The notes: generated by a model from the sequence alone, not told the origin. DNA of 64,000 bases from Streptomyces echinatus (GCF_014203595.1 NZ_JACHJK010000003.1:248001-312000); one strand, 5' to 3'. Positions 17,085 through 26,794 are shown, numbered from the stretch's first letter. A program made the numbers and translations.

Positions 17085-17134
17085 GGGTGCGGAGAGCGGC
17101 ACCTGATCTCCCCCTCATCGCGCTCTCCGCACCC
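17085..17134 (+). terminator. Hairpin after hsp18
   Basis: GGGTGCGGAGAGCG (17085-17098) pairs perfectly with CGCTCTCCGCACCC (17121-17134) around a 22-base loop. No T-run follows. It could end or attenuate hsp18 transcription before the DUF2267 genes. Confidence 0.65.
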
Positions 17135-17167
17135 CCAGGGGCAGTCCGAGGAAGGGTGGCGGCCGAG

Positions 17168-17563
17168 ATGACACTGCGACGCGAAGCGTTCCTCGATCAC
17201 GTGAAGGAACGCGGCGAGTATGGCACTGCGGAGGAAGCCGAGCGTGCGGCCCGTGTGGTCCTCGCCCTCCTCGGCGCACACCTGGTCGGCGACGTCCGCG
17301 CTCAGCTGGCGGCGCGCCTGCCCGAGACGTTCGCCTGGATCCTGCTCAACCCGCTGACCAGCGCCGAGCCGCTGCCCCCGGAGCGGTTCGTCCGCGCAAC
17401 CGCCGCGTGGATCGAAGGCGCCACGGAGCAGACCGCGGCCTGGGACGTCAGCGCCGTGCTGTCCACCGTCGCCGACGCCGCCGGCGAAGACCTGCTGGGC
17501 CAGATCCTGCTCCAGCTCCCCGCCGGCTACGACCTGCTCTTCGGCCGCCCCCGACCCACCTGA
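17168..17563 (+). CDS. DUF2267 protein
   Basis: A 131-residue protein in the DUF2267 family (ATG 17168). Key segments: FLDHVKERGEYGTAEEAERA, ARVVLALLGAHLVGDVRAQL and ARLPETFAWILLNPL, ending ILLQLPAGYDLLFGRPRPT. The family folds into helical bundles and often occurs beside small heat-shock or stress genes; no enzymatic role is known. It is followed 54 bases later by a second DUF2267 gene with the same ending (LPTGYGLLFGRAE), so the two arose by tandem duplication. A hairpin at 17085 separates them from hsp18. Confidence 0.85.
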   Translation: MTLRREAFLDHVKERGEYGTAEEAERAARVVLALLGAHLVGDVRAQLAARLPETFAWILLNPLTSAEPLPPERFVRATAAWIEGATEQTAAWDVSAVLSTVADAAGEDLLGQILLQLPAGYDLLFGRPRPT

Positions 17564-17617
17564 CCCTCCCGCACCCCGGATCCCGAACACCGGCCGCACA
17601 AGAAAGGCAACCACGCA

Positions 17618-18055
17618 GTGATCTCCGACCGGCACGCACCGTCCCGGCAGCCGTACGGGACGGCATACGAGCAGATGCTGGAAAAGGTCCGCTACGAGGG
17701 CGCCTACCCCACCCGCGAAAGAGCCGACGAAGCCGTCTGTCTGGTTCTTGCCGGACTGGGCCGCCAGCTGACCGGAGACGAACGCGTCGACCTGGCCCGC
17801 TGCCTGCCCCCGGAAGCCGCACGCGTGCTGACCGCGCAGATCCCCGACCCCCAGCCGCTGACCGGCTGGGCCTTCGTCAAGGACCTCGCCGCCCGCACCG
17901 GCGCCTCCCTGGCAACCACCCGCTGGGACACCGGCTCCGTCTTCTGCGCCGTTGCCGCCTACGCGGGCGCCGACCTGATCACCCGCATCCTGCACGAGCT
18001 CCCCACCGGCTACGGCCTGCTGTTCGGCCGCGCCGAACTCACCCAGGCCGCGTAG
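17618..18055 (+). CDS. DUF2267 protein, second copy
   Basis: A 145-residue paralogue of the upstream gene. GTG 17618 follows AAAGG. Segments parallel the first copy: YEQMLEKVRYEGAYPTRERA, LVLAGLGRQLTGDERVDLAR, LPPEAARVLTAQIPDPQPL and ILHELPTGYGLLFGRAELTQ. It is probably co-transcribed with 17168. Divergence between the copies is substantial, so the duplication is old and both may function, perhaps as a heterodimer (inference). Confidence 0.85.
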   Translation: MISDRHAPSRQPYGTAYEQMLEKVRYEGAYPTRERADEAVCLVLAGLGRQLTGDERVDLARCLPPEAARVLTAQIPDPQPLTGWAFVKDLAARTGASLATTRWDTGSVFCAVAAYAGADLITRILHELPTGYGLLFGRAELTQAA

Positions 18056-18535
18056 ACGGCGAACGTGCGTAGGGCGGGCGCGACGACCGCTACGCCGCTG
18101 TCCACCCTGCGCCCCAGGGGCACGCTGGGACAAGGCCCTCGCCTTCCAGGCCGGGACCCCGGCCCAGGGGCTCTTTGATCCGTATCCGGGCCACACGCCC
18201 ACCACGTCCGCCGTGGCGGGACACTCATTCCAGGTCCGGCCTTCGAGCAAGCGGCCGCCGGCCTTCGAGGTCAGCCCACCGACCTGCTTGAAGAACAAGG
18301 CCGACCGAAGATCGACACACCGGTCTCGAATATCGCGAACCCAGGCCAAGTCCGACGGGCTTCAGCGTGAGCAGTGCGCCGTCGACACCGGCCGAAGCCA
18401 CCGGCAAGGCATACGAGACACGACCGACGAGATGCTCGAAACTGCCCAGGCAGCGGGCCGCTTTGCTCCCAACACCGCAGCCGAAAAGCCGTGGCGACGA
18501 AGCAGCGGGTCCGGCATCATCCCCGTGTGATTGTC
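18056..18535. other. Intergenic region, no supported gene
   Basis: A stretch of about 480 bases with lower GC in its centre. Open frames are short and unstructured in composition. It marks the edge between the stress island and the accessory region. Confidence 0.45.
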
Positions 18536-18828
18536 ATGCAACCCGTTCCGGAGGTCTCAGCCTCCGACGACTTCGAGCTCTGGCCCGTCGGCGAGCACGA
18601 GTCAAATGGCTGCCGCTCGATGCCCACGCAGCGGACGGCAGCCCGGTGATCGAGCTGCCGGTAGACCAGGTACGCAGGCTCGTCGCCGACGCTCGCCGGG
18701 ATGCGCAGGACTTCCTCAGCCTTGCCGGAACCTGGACGGAACAACACATGCCAGCACATGCTGCTGCCGTCATCACCGTCCTGGCACGGGCACTGGACCT
18801 GGTACCCGCACCATGCCCAGCTTCCTGA
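18536..18828 (+). pseudogene. Small hypothetical gene with a frameshift
   Basis: ATG 18536 begins MQPVPEVSASDDFELWPVGE; near 18598-18606 the frame changes and continues VKWLPLDAHAADGSPVIELP, then VDQVRRLVADARRDAQDFLS and HMPAHAAAVITVLARALD to the stop at 18828. The two parts join with a one- or two-base correction. The product would be about 97 residues, helical, of unknown function. It overlaps the start of the next gene by 16 bases, so the pair was an operon. Confidence 0.45.
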
Positions 18829-19466
18829 CCCACCGAGCGCGCGTGCACGACGCCGGGCTCCCCCTCCACCGGCGGCACAGCGCGCTGCGCACCTGCCTCA
18901 CCGTTTTTGCTCCTTATGGTCTGCGGGCGACGTACCACCACCTCACGCTCAGCGCCGCGATCCCCCGTCGGCTGGAGGCGGACCCCGACGCGCTGGTGCG
19001 GGCGGCGGAGGAACTGCACGAGGCCCGGGAGCTGTGGCTCGTGCGGGCAGACCAGTACGCCGAGCAACGCCGGGCGGAGAAGCACGCTGGGCGGCGGGCC
19101 GTACCGAACCCTCGGCCGTGGTGGCTACGGAACTGGTGGGAAAGTCCCGACCGTGCCTGGTTCGAAGACCCGTCCCGTCACCCGTCGCTGTGCCTGTCCG
19201 AGTACGTACGGCGACAGAACGCGATCCTGGACGGTACCGAGCCGCCTGGCTGCCCGGCCTGTGGGGATGAGGGACCGCCAGTGCTGCGCTCGACCGGGCA
19301 CGGTGGGGTCGAGCTTTGCCGAGGCTGCGCGTGGTTGCTGACGCCCTGTCCGTGCGGGCAACTGCACCGGTTCGTGCCGGAGACCCCGTTCAACTGGAAC
19401 GAGATCTGGCAGCGGGCGCACATGAGCGATGACGGAAGGCCTAACTCACTTTGGCCTGCGCGCTAG
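18813..19466 (+). CDS. Hypothetical protein with a C-terminal Cys cluster
   Basis: A 217-residue protein from ATG 18813. The N-terminal half is helical and basic (LHRRHSALRTCLTVFAPYGL, LEADPDALVRAAEELHEARE). The C-terminal part has CPACG, then CRGCAWLLTPCPCG, six cysteines spaced like a zinc-ribbon. The tryptophan-rich centre (RPWWLRNWWESPDRAWFEDP) is unusual. No family is recognised. It is translationally linked to the frameshifted gene before it and is followed by an IS5 relic in opposite orientation. Confidence 0.6.
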   Translation: MPSFLTHRARVHDAGLPLHRRHSALRTCLTVFAPYGLRATYHHLTLSAAIPRRLEADPDALVRAAEELHEARELWLVRADQYAEQRRAEKHAGRRAVPNPRPWWLRNWWESPDRAWFEDPSRHPSLCLSEYVRRQNAILDGTEPPGCPACGDEGPPVLRSTGHGGVELCRGCAWLLTPCPCGQLHRFVPETPFNWNEIWQRAHMSDDGRPNSLWPAR

Positions 19467-19469
19467 GCC

Positions 19470-20200
19470 TTGTCCCGCAAACGATCTCTGAGCATGGCGT
19501 GGTGGACACCATCTCCTTTCAGGCGGCAGTCGCGAAGGAACTTCCAGCTCTCCATGCGGGCGAAGAACGTGCTCGACGCGGGCTCGGCCCTTGCGGTGGG
19601 AAGCATTGTGTTCCTCTTTCCAGGCTGGGAGTCCGGCCTGGCCTGGTTCGCGACGGTGCGGGACGACCAGGCCGGTGCCCCGGTAACCGCCGTCCGCGAT
19701 CAGGGTGGTACTGCCCGACGGAGGCCCTCGCGAAGGACAGCTCCCATGCCTTGCAGTCGTTGCGGTCCGCAGGCACCGGCTGGCCGACCACAACGACCAT
19801 CCGTGTCTCTGCGTCGATGACGACTTGGTGGATGGTGGAGTACCTGTAGGTCTCGGACTGCTCAGCGGCGCTGTGGTCGCGGGTGGGCACGAGCGTGCCG
19901 TCGACGATGAGCACGGTGCCGGCGCGGAAGCGTTGCCGCTGCTTGAGCGCAAGCAACGGACCAACGTGGTCGATGATGCGGTCGGCAGCTGACTCGGAGA
20001 TGCCGAACAGCAGGGCAAGCTGGCGCAGTGTCAGGTTGGTTCGCCAGTACGCCGGTGACCACCAGCACCCGGTCTTCCAGCGGCAGCGACCAGGAGCGCC
20101 CCCGGCGAGCCAGCGCAGCACCTTCTCGGCGCAACGCAGCGACCCGCAAAGCCGTCACCCAGCCGCAACGGCATTCCCGTCGATCCACAGAACCCACCCG
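19470..20200 (-). pseudogene. IS5-family transposase, frameshifted
   Basis: DDE transposase of the IS5 type read in three frames on the minus strand: SWSLPLEDRVLVVTGV, then LTLRQLALLFGISESAADRI with VLIVDGTLVPTRDHSAAEQS and VVIDAETRMVVVVGQPVPAD, then TTLIADGGYRGTGLVVPHRR and VEHVFARMESWKFLRDC. Frame changes lie near 20055 and 19720. The DDE aspartates are in VDGT and ADGGY and the Glu is in VEHVF. I could not define inverted repeats, so this is a relic. Confidence 0.8.
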
Positions 20201-20478
20201 TTCCAAGCGCTGAATCTCGCACTCTGCCGCTCCCAGATACCCGAGGCCGAGGACCATCGCGGCACGCCCGGCGACGCAGAAGCAGCCCTGCCCGGTCCGG
20301 CAGCCCAACCCCGGTTCGCGGCACAAGGCCAAAAACCGTGGCCAGGGTGGTGCACAGGGCGTTGAAGTTGTCGCCGGGATGGGGAGGTCACGCCGTCGGA
20401 TACCAAGAGCCAGCATCGGTCCGTGCCGCCTCAGTAAGTGAGGCCTGGCACCCTTCGGCCAGGACGTGCTTGCAGCCC

Positions 20479-22347
20479 TCAGGTCCAGAGATCCACTTGG
20501 TCGCGTATGGACCACATGAGATGACCAAGACCGATGAGGGAGTTCTTCTCCACGTTATCGAGGTCTGCTGAATCCCTCTTCCGCGTGTTCGTCAGTACGG
20601 CCAAGCAGTAGCCGTCGGCGGTGCGAGCCAGGTACGAATTGGTTCCCGCGAAATCCCCACCGTGATACATGGATCCATTGTAGTTGCGCCACCCCAGGGC
20701 GTATCCATCTGATCCCGACAGTCCCGAAGGCTTGGTCATGTAATCGAGCCAGCCGGAGTCGAGAAGGTCTGGCAGCTTGGACATGAATTTCACCAGGTCC
20801 GTGGCGGTACCCAGCCAACCTCCGTGGGAATCCATCCGGGTTACAGGTATGCCGTATGGATTGCCGCCCGCTTGGTCATAGTAGGTTACTTCCCCAGCAC
20901 GACGCTCCGCCACCGTGTTGCCGGCGATATACATGTCCGTTATTCCACAGGGCCCCAAGATATTGTCTCGCACATAAGCTTCATAGGGCTTCCCACTCGC
21001 CCTTTCGATGATCCGACCGAGCAAACAATACCCGAAATTCGAGTAGGCGAATTTCAGACCTGGCGGATTTTGCAGCGGCCTGTGCGAGAGCACCCATGCG
21101 ATCAACTGTTTGTGAGTGAAGGAAGGATTGACATATATCGGGTCGCTGCTGTCGTTCGCCCAGCCACCACAGGAGTGTTCCAGTAGATGCCGTACAGTGA
21201 TTTCCTTGAACTTCGGGTCCAGTGACGCATCAAACCCATTCAGCCATCCCATACTCCCGAAGACCAGGTCAGCGGGAGCCAAGGAGCCTTCAGATGCCAG
21301 TTTCATCACAGCAGTCGCAGTTATTGGTTTGGAGGCGCTGGCGATTCGGAACAGGCTGGAATTTTTGACCCCTTCCAGGCTGGTCTTGTCGGCGTAGCCG
21401 AAACCTTGAGCGTAGACCAGTTGCCCACCCTTGGCGACGGCGACCGAGAGGCCCGGAACATTATATTTCACCAAAAATCTGCGCACCAGATTCGAAATGA
21501 CCGGATTCATCTCACGCCTCTCCCAGATCGGGCAGAAGCGGGCCAGTATTTCTGGCTTGGCTGCCGCATTGAACCCGCCCAGGGCGACCATTCGATAGCC
21601 AGCCATCCGTTTTAGCGGTACTTCACTCGCTACCGTGAGGTCAGTGACACCATGCCGGGCATAGAGCGGAATCCACGAAGCACCATTCTCTCTCTCCCAA
21701 AGACTTATAAAGCGATGTGTGTCGGGCTGCCCCCCAGGATTGCTCCTTCTGTGACCGAAGACTCGGACCGGCCTGTAACCTTCCCCTATCAGGGACTCAA
21801 AATCGTGCTGGTAGGCAGTCGCAAGCGATTCCACCACCGCCCAGTCCCGACCATCAGAATTCTCCCAGATCAGGGCGCATTTCGTGTCGTTCGCGGGGCC
21901 AGGGTAGACGGTGACATCCACGACACGCTGGCCGTTTGATCTGATCTCATTGATCTTCGAATAGAGCTCACCGTACGGGATGCCCCACTGCTCTTCCCGA
22001 TCAGTTCTCGTCGATTTCTCCCAGATGGAAGCGATGAACACATCATCAAGGACGGTGTGCCCGCTAATGCGCACAGGCCTGTACCCCTCGGCTGTGCGCT
22101 GGTTATGGATACCTTGATAGTCGGCCACTGGCGTATGGTGAGCACTCCAGTGGAAAGCTCCCTCAAGCCCGTCCCACTTTTCCCAGATCACACCAAACCG
22201 CACGTGGTCGATTGCTTGGGTCGAGCTGGAGGGAACTTCGTATCCGCAGAGATCCACAATTCGATATCCGCGAACCGTGACGTACAAATCGAAGTTCGAC
22301 CTGTACTGCTTGTCAGTAAGGTTCCACTGAGGCTGCTGCAGGGCCAT
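20479..22347 (-). CDS. BTRD1-repeat protein with C-terminal beta-lactamase/polyglycine-hydrolase-type domain
   Basis: A 622-residue protein, ATG 22347. Residues about 1-285 hold five repeats, each opening GYR/GQR and ending in an IWE/LWE motif (GVIWEKWDG, IASIWEKST, ALIWENSDG, ISLWERENG, CPIWERRE). This is the bacterial tandem repeat domain also found in fungal polyglycine hydrolases. From about 295 a serine beta-lactamase/DD-peptidase fold follows, with SASKPITA (SxxK), YSNFGYCLL (YxN) and HGGDFAG (HxG), so the active site is complete. No signal peptide is visible, which is odd for a family that is normally exported. Base composition is clearly lower in GC than the neighbours, indicating transfer. 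The substrate may be a peptide or peptidoglycan; this is not shown. Confidence 0.85.
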   Translation of the reverse strand: MALQQPQWNLTDKQYRSNFDLYVTVRGYRIVDLCGYEVPSSSTQAIDHVRFGVIWEKWDGLEGAFHWSAHHTPVADYQGIHNQRTAEGYRPVRISGHTVLDDVFIASIWEKSTRTDREEQWGIPYGELYSKINEIRSNGQRVVDVTVYPGPANDTKCALIWENSDGRDWAVVESLATAYQHDFESLIGEGYRPVRVFGHRRSNPGGQPDTHRFISLWERENGASWIPLYARHGVTDLTVASEVPLKRMAGYRMVALGGFNAAAKPEILARFCPIWERREMNPVISNLVRRFLVKYNVPGLSVAVAKGGQLVYAQGFGYADKTSLEGVKNSSLFRIASASKPITATAVMKLASEGSLAPADLVFGSMGWLNGFDASLDPKFKEITVRHLLEHSCGGWANDSSDPIYVNPSFTHKQLIAWVLSHRPLQNPPGLKFAYSNFGYCLLGRIIERASGKPYEAYVRDNILGPCGITDMYIAGNTVAERRAGEVTYYDQAGGNPYGIPVTRMDSHGGWLGTATDLVKFMSKLPDLLDSGWLDYMTKPSGLSGSDGYALGWRNYNGSMYHGGDFAGTNSYLARTADGYCLAVLTNTRKRDSADLDNVEKNSLIGLGHLMWSIRDQVDLWT

Positions 22348-22674
22348 TTTTTCTCACACCCGTCGGGATCGACGTACCCCCACAGTTTCATGGCGTCACA
22401 CTTGAAACATTAGTACTCATCTGCCGCACCCGCATCAGAGTTGGAGTATCGATAGCAGCTGACATCTCTCAAGCACCGAGCGCATACAGGATCTGGGGCG
22501 CGGTCCGGTCAGTGCCCCGGCGCTCCCCCGCCGTGCGGCGTCCGGTGCGCGTCGAACCGCCGAGTATCCGGTGTGCGCGTTCGCCCAGTGGCCTGCACGA
22601 TCGCTACGTTGCCGCTCGTGCTCTCCCTCGTACCAGTCCGGAGCGTTTTTCTGGAACTTGCGGCGCGGTGTCAT
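22348..22674. other. Upstream region of the BTRD1 gene, no gene seen
   Basis: The half next to 22348 shares the low GC of the BTRD1 gene and probably carries its promoter. No frame is supported. Confidence 0.4.
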
Positions 22675-23012
22675 CGCTACGCACCCTCGGGTCTGGGCTT
22701 CCGGATCCTGGTAGCCGGCCAAGGAGCTCGGCTGCCGGTCCGCGGTTGATGCTGAAGCGATCGACGCCGAACCAGCACGCCGGCACATCGTGGGTGGTGG
22801 CATGGCGGAGATGCACGAGCGCCGCCGGGAGCCGGTTGACGAAGACCAGCCGGTGCTTCGCACTCGGGCCCCCAGTCCGCTCGCGAGGCCTGGCCACGAG
22901 CTTGGCCTGCTGTCGTTCGTGCCACAAGGGCCACCCCCGCAATGAGTCCGGCGAGCACCTCAGCCGACAAGCCTGTGATCGTCCGGTCGCTGGTGATCGC
23001 TGCACGAGACAC
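22675..23012 (-). pseudogene. Transposase N-terminal remnant
   Basis: Minus-strand pieces read AITSDRTITGLSAEVLAGLI, then in another frame AKHRLVFVNRLPAALVHLRH followed by ATTHDVPACWFGVDRFSINR. These match the helix-turn-helix N-terminus of Streptomyces IS5-like (DDE_4) transposases. A frameshift lies near 22930, and the catalytic part is gone. Confidence 0.55.
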
Positions 23013-23129
23013 GCTCCCCGCCTGTCGACCATGACCGACGAACGAGAGCTCGATGCTTCACCGCCTATCGGGCACGAACTCGATAGTCACCGCGCGTGGC
23101 GGAGGTCCGTGGGGCCGGAATGGAGTTAC

Positions 23130-24074
23130 ATGATGAGGCAACGTACGCGGTGCGAGGAGGAGTGCGGCTTGGGCAGGTCCGGCTCCGGCGGTGTGACGCG
23201 TGGCAAGTCCCGGTTCGACGACATCTACGTCCAGCCGGACCCTCGCGCTTACTTCACACGCCTAGCTCCACTGGACTATGAGATCCCGCATCACGCCCAG
23301 CCTGTGTTCCGGCAGGTGGCCGCGGAGCGGGCCGCGCACGGTGACAGCAGGACCGGCGGGCTGGTGGTGCTGGACCTGTGCTGTTCGTACGGCATCAACG
23401 CCGCCCTGCTCAATCACGAGGTGACGCTCGCGGAGCTGTACGAGCGGTACACGTCCGACACCGCTAGCCGCATGTCGCCGGAGGAACTGGCCGCGTGGGA
23501 CCGGGACTTCTATGCCGAGCGACGGCGGCCGGACGCGCTGCGGGTGTACGGACTGGACATCGCCACCCCGGCGGTGCGCTATGCCCGGGATGCCGGTCTG
23601 CTGGAGGCCGGATTCACTGATGACCTGGAACGCGTCCCGCCCGGGCCGGAGCTGCGCCGCGCCCTGCCGGAGGTCGGGCTGATCACGCTGACGGGTGGCG
23701 GCAGCTACATCACCGAGCGGACGTTCACCGCGCTACTGGACGGTGTCCGGGGACACGTGTGGGTGAGCGCGTTCGTGCTGCGCACCGTGTCTTACGAGCC
23801 TGTCGTACGAAGGCTGGCCGCGTACGGGCTGCGCACCACGGTGGAAACGTCCCGTACCTACCCGCAGCGGCGGTTCACCGATGAGCGGGAGCAGCAGTAC
23901 GCGATCCAGGCGGTACGGGCCCTTGGCGGTGACCCGTCGGGGCGGGAGGAAGCGGGCCGTTTCCACAGCGTGCTCTACGACTCCCGCCCCGGCGGGGCGG
24001 TCCACGCGCCCGTCACAGGAGGCCACCAGCCGGATCACCTGGCCGGGGCCGACGGCTCCACGTACAGAGACTGA
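23130..24074 (+). CDS. SAM-dependent methyltransferase-like protein
   Basis: A 314-residue protein (ATG 23130 or 23133, after TGGAG). It carries a class I methyltransferase motif I, LVVLDLCCSYGINAALLNHE, at about residue 78, and RVYGLDIATPAVRYARDAGL as motif II near 145. The motif IV region reads EVGLITLTGGGSYITERTFT. The Cys-Cys replacing part of the glycine loop is unusual. The N-terminal segment (SRFDDIYVQPDPRAYFTRLA PLDYEIPHH) resembles stand-alone enzymes of unknown substrate. It lies between a transposase relic and a broken LysR gene, so genomic context gives no pathway. Confidence 0.75.
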   Translation: MMRQRTRCEEECGLGRSGSGGVTRGKSRFDDIYVQPDPRAYFTRLAPLDYEIPHHAQPVFRQVAAERAAHGDSRTGGLVVLDLCCSYGINAALLNHEVTLAELYERYTSDTASRMSPEELAAWDRDFYAERRRPDALRVYGLDIATPAVRYARDAGLLEAGFTDDLERVPPGPELRRALPEVGLITLTGGGSYITERTFTALLDGVRGHVWVSAFVLRTVSYEPVVRRLAAYGLRTTVETSRTYPQRRFTDEREQQYAIQAVRALGGDPSGREEAGRFHSVLYDSRPGGAVHAPVTGGHQPDHLAGADGSTYRD

Positions 24075-24226
24075 AGCCCGCCGGAATGCTGGCCCCTGGC
24101 CGGCCACGCAGAGGCGCACGCCTCGGGCTGCGGCACTGCTGTTCGTCGCGGCGATGACGTTCAACGCGGCCGTCTCTGGAGGCTGCCGCCGCAAATTGAC
24201 CGACACCAGGGCTTCTGCCACACCTT

Positions 24227-24951
24227 TCAGCCCGCCGGCGTCTCGGGCACCTCTGCCACGGCTGGCAGGCGCTCGCGCAGCCGCTCGCGGAGGCTGTCCA
24301 GCAGGGCCTTCGCCGCCGGGCTCGCGGGACCGGTGGAACGCCGGGCGAGGGCAATGCGGGCGCGGATGCCGGGGTCGACGATGGTCAGGGTTCGCAGGGT
24401 GGGTCCGCCCGAAGCAGAGCCGCCCTCGGCCTCCCGGTGCCCCTCCTCACCCTCCCCGCCCGGCAGCACCGCGACGCCCAGCCCCGGGCCGCCAGCTGCA
24501 CCAACACATCTGGCGCCGCCGCCTCGAAGGCGATTCGAGGCGGAAATCCCGCCCGCTTGCAGGCCCGTTCGAGCGCCGCCCGCACTCCGGTACCGCGCGG
24601 CAGGCAGATCAGGGCCCGGTCGCGCAACTCGGCCAGGGACACGCTCGTGGCGTCGGCCCGTTCGAAGAGCGGGTCCCCGGCCGCCGCCAGGACCGCCAGC
24701 GGGACGTCGATCACCGTCTGGAAGGACAGCCCGGGCGGCGGCACCTCTTCGGTCGGCCCGAGGAGCGCTAGGTCGAGCTCGCCGGCCAGCAGCGCGGCCT
24801 GCATCCGCTCCGACGAATCCTCGGTGAGCGTGATCTCCAGCGCCGGGTGGACGCCGTGTAAGTCCGCCAGGAAGGAAGCGATGTCGAACGCATGCCCCGT
24901 GGCCCCGGAGACCCGCCCGCGCAGCAGCCCCGTTGTACGCGTCCTGATCAC
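24227..24951 (-). pseudogene. LysR-type regulator, N-terminally truncated and frameshifted
   Basis: The substrate-binding domain is recognisable: TGLLRGRVSGATGHAFD, VHPALEITLTEDSSERMQAA, ALICLPRGTGVRAALERACK, then FEAAAPDVLVQLAARG. A missing C near 24490 shifts the frame; the other frame continues LPGGEGEEGHREAEGG and LRTLTIVDPGIRARIALARR to the stop at 24227. The 60-80 residue DNA-binding helix-turn-helix is absent upstream. It cannot act as a repressor or activator. Confidence 0.78.
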
Positions 24952-25371
24952 GACATCACTTCAGGATTTGCACAGAGCGCAGCCTGACCCTCGCCACCAG
25001 AACAGGCCGAGAACATCTCTACTTCGCACAAACAAGCCACTTCTGAGTGGGTGCGCTCCGCTCAACCGCCGGGGCACTGGCGGCCGCCAGGCTGAGGGCA
25101 CACCCCGCGCGGGTAGCTGGGGAAAACGGGTGCGCTGCTCGACGGCGGGTAGGGGGACGTCTCAGGGTCTCGGCAATATGGCGTTACGGACCCTGGTTCG
25201 ACCAACCACTCCCCCGCGCCTACGGCAAGGGCTCGACGAGACGCCGTACGCGCCGCTCACGATCACCTGCTCCCCGCACCCGCGGGCGTATGTGGGACTC
25301 TCCTGGGTACGCGGGTCCGGCGCCCGTCCGAAGTGCATCCGCACATACCCGTTGAAGCAGTAGGAGATGGC
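24952..25371. other. Upstream region of the kinase gene, no gene seen
   Basis: About 420 bases with unstructured open frames only. It likely includes the kinase promoter. Confidence 0.45.
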
Positions 25372-26760
25372 ATGAGGCTCCGCCGGCCGACTTCGGAACT
25401 GTCCCGGAGTTCCTCGGAGGTGCTGGCCGGACGCTACCGCCTCGACACGGTCATCGGTTCAGGTGGCGCGGGCGATGTCCACCGCGGTTTCGACCTGCGC
25501 CTGAAACGACCGGTGGCGGTCAAGCTCTTCCGTGCCGGAGCCGAGATCGGTACGGAGAAAAGCTTCCACAACGAGGCGATGATCCTGGCCCGGTTGCAGC
25601 ACCCTGGGCTGGTCACCGTCCACGACGCCGGACGCCACAATGGCCTCCCCTACTTGGTCATGGAGCTGATCGACGGCCCTACGCTGAAGAACCGCATCCA
25701 CACGTGCCCCCTGTCCCCCGGCGATACCGCAGCCCTCGGTGCCGGCCTCGCCCAGGCGCTGGCCCACGCTCACGAGGCAGGGATCGTGCATCGGGACGTC
25801 AAGCCCTCGAACATCATCCTGGACATGTCCGGCCGCCCTCACCTGACCGATTTCGGGATATCCCGGCTGCTGGACGTCACCACCCTCACCGCTACTGGCA
25901 CACTCGTCGGCACTGCCGCCTACCTGTCCCCCGAGCAGGTGCTCGGCCAGTCCGTCGGCCCTTCCGCCGACACGTACGCCCTCGGTCTGGTGCTCCTCGA
26001 GTGCATCACCGGCAGGCTCGAATACGACGGCGGTCCTTTGGAGGCCGCGATCGCGCGGCTCCACCGCCCGCCCGAACTGCCCAGCTCCCTGCCCCAGGGG
26101 ATCGCGGCCCTGTTGCGGGAGATGACCGCCCTGGAGGCGTCGGCGCGGCCCTCAGCGGCGGACTGCGCCCGAACGCTGACCGCCCTCGCCGACCCGAGCG
26201 GCTCCCAAGCCGTCTCGTCCATGACCGGCGTCACGAACCCGATAGAGGTGGAGGAGCCGGGGCAGGCCGAACTCACGCATCCGCGGTCGTCGCGTACCGC
26301 GCGTGCAGCCCCGTCGAAGGCCGCAACCACCCCTGTACGACTCCTCGTCATCAGCGGGGCCGCCACACTGGCCGCGGCCATGGCCGGGGCTCTCGCCGTC
26401 TCCGACGGCTCCCCTCACCAAGGAGGCGGCCACAAGGCAACACGGGCCTTTGCGACCAGCCCCGCCCTGGAAGAGGACTCCCGAGGAACGCCCGCTGCCA
26501 GGAAGGCGGCCGCGACGTCCGCCACCCGCAATGCCTCCTCCGGACGGCTCGGGGACGCCTCACCCCGACAACGCTCCGGCGCTTCCTCCGACGCCCCGAG
26601 CCAAGAGTCAGCCGTCGGCACAACCGCCCGTGACGCCACTCCCCCACGGTCACGTTCTATCGCGGCACACACACCGCACGGCCGCATTGCGGGGAAGTCC
26701 GATCCACCCCGAAAGCCCCAGAAGAGGACACAGAAGAAGCACAAGGAACACCCTCGCTGA
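25372..26760 (+). CDS. Membrane Ser/Thr protein kinase (PknB type)
   Basis: A 462-residue kinase; ATG 25372 follows GGAG. The kinase domain spans about residues 20-275, with the P-loop IGSGGAGDVHRG, catalytic lysine in PVAVKLFRAG, HRDVKPSNIIL (catalytic Asp), LTDFGISRLL, and APE-like YLSPEQVLG. A single transmembrane helix (VRLLVISGAATLAAAMAGAL) at about residue 325 is followed by an extracellular tail of about 110 residues rich in Ala, Ser, Arg and Pro, ending in a run of Lys/Arg. No PASTA or other sensor domain is present. The disordered basic tail might contact wall polymers (inference). A weak hairpin follows at 26795. Confidence 0.9.
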   Translation: MRLRRPTSELSRSSSEVLAGRYRLDTVIGSGGAGDVHRGFDLRLKRPVAVKLFRAGAEIGTEKSFHNEAMILARLQHPGLVTVHDAGRHNGLPYLVMELIDGPTLKNRIHTCPLSPGDTAALGAGLAQALAHAHEAGIVHRDVKPSNIILDMSGRPHLTDFGISRLLDVTTLTATGTLVGTAAYLSPEQVLGQSVGPSADTYALGLVLLECITGRLEYDGGPLEAAIARLHRPPELPSSLPQGIAALLREMTALEASARPSAADCARTLTALADPSGSQAVSSMTGVTNPIEVEEPGQAELTHPRSSRTARAAPSKAATTPVRLLVISGAATLAAAMAGALAVSDGSPHQGGGHKATRAFATSPALEEDSRGTPAARKAAATSATRNASSGRLGDASPRQRSGASSDAPSQESAVGTTARDATPPRSRSIAAHTPHGRIAGKSDPPRKPQKRTQKKHKEHPR

Positions 26761-26794
26761 AACCTCGTACGCCGGCAATCAACTGAATCCTTCA

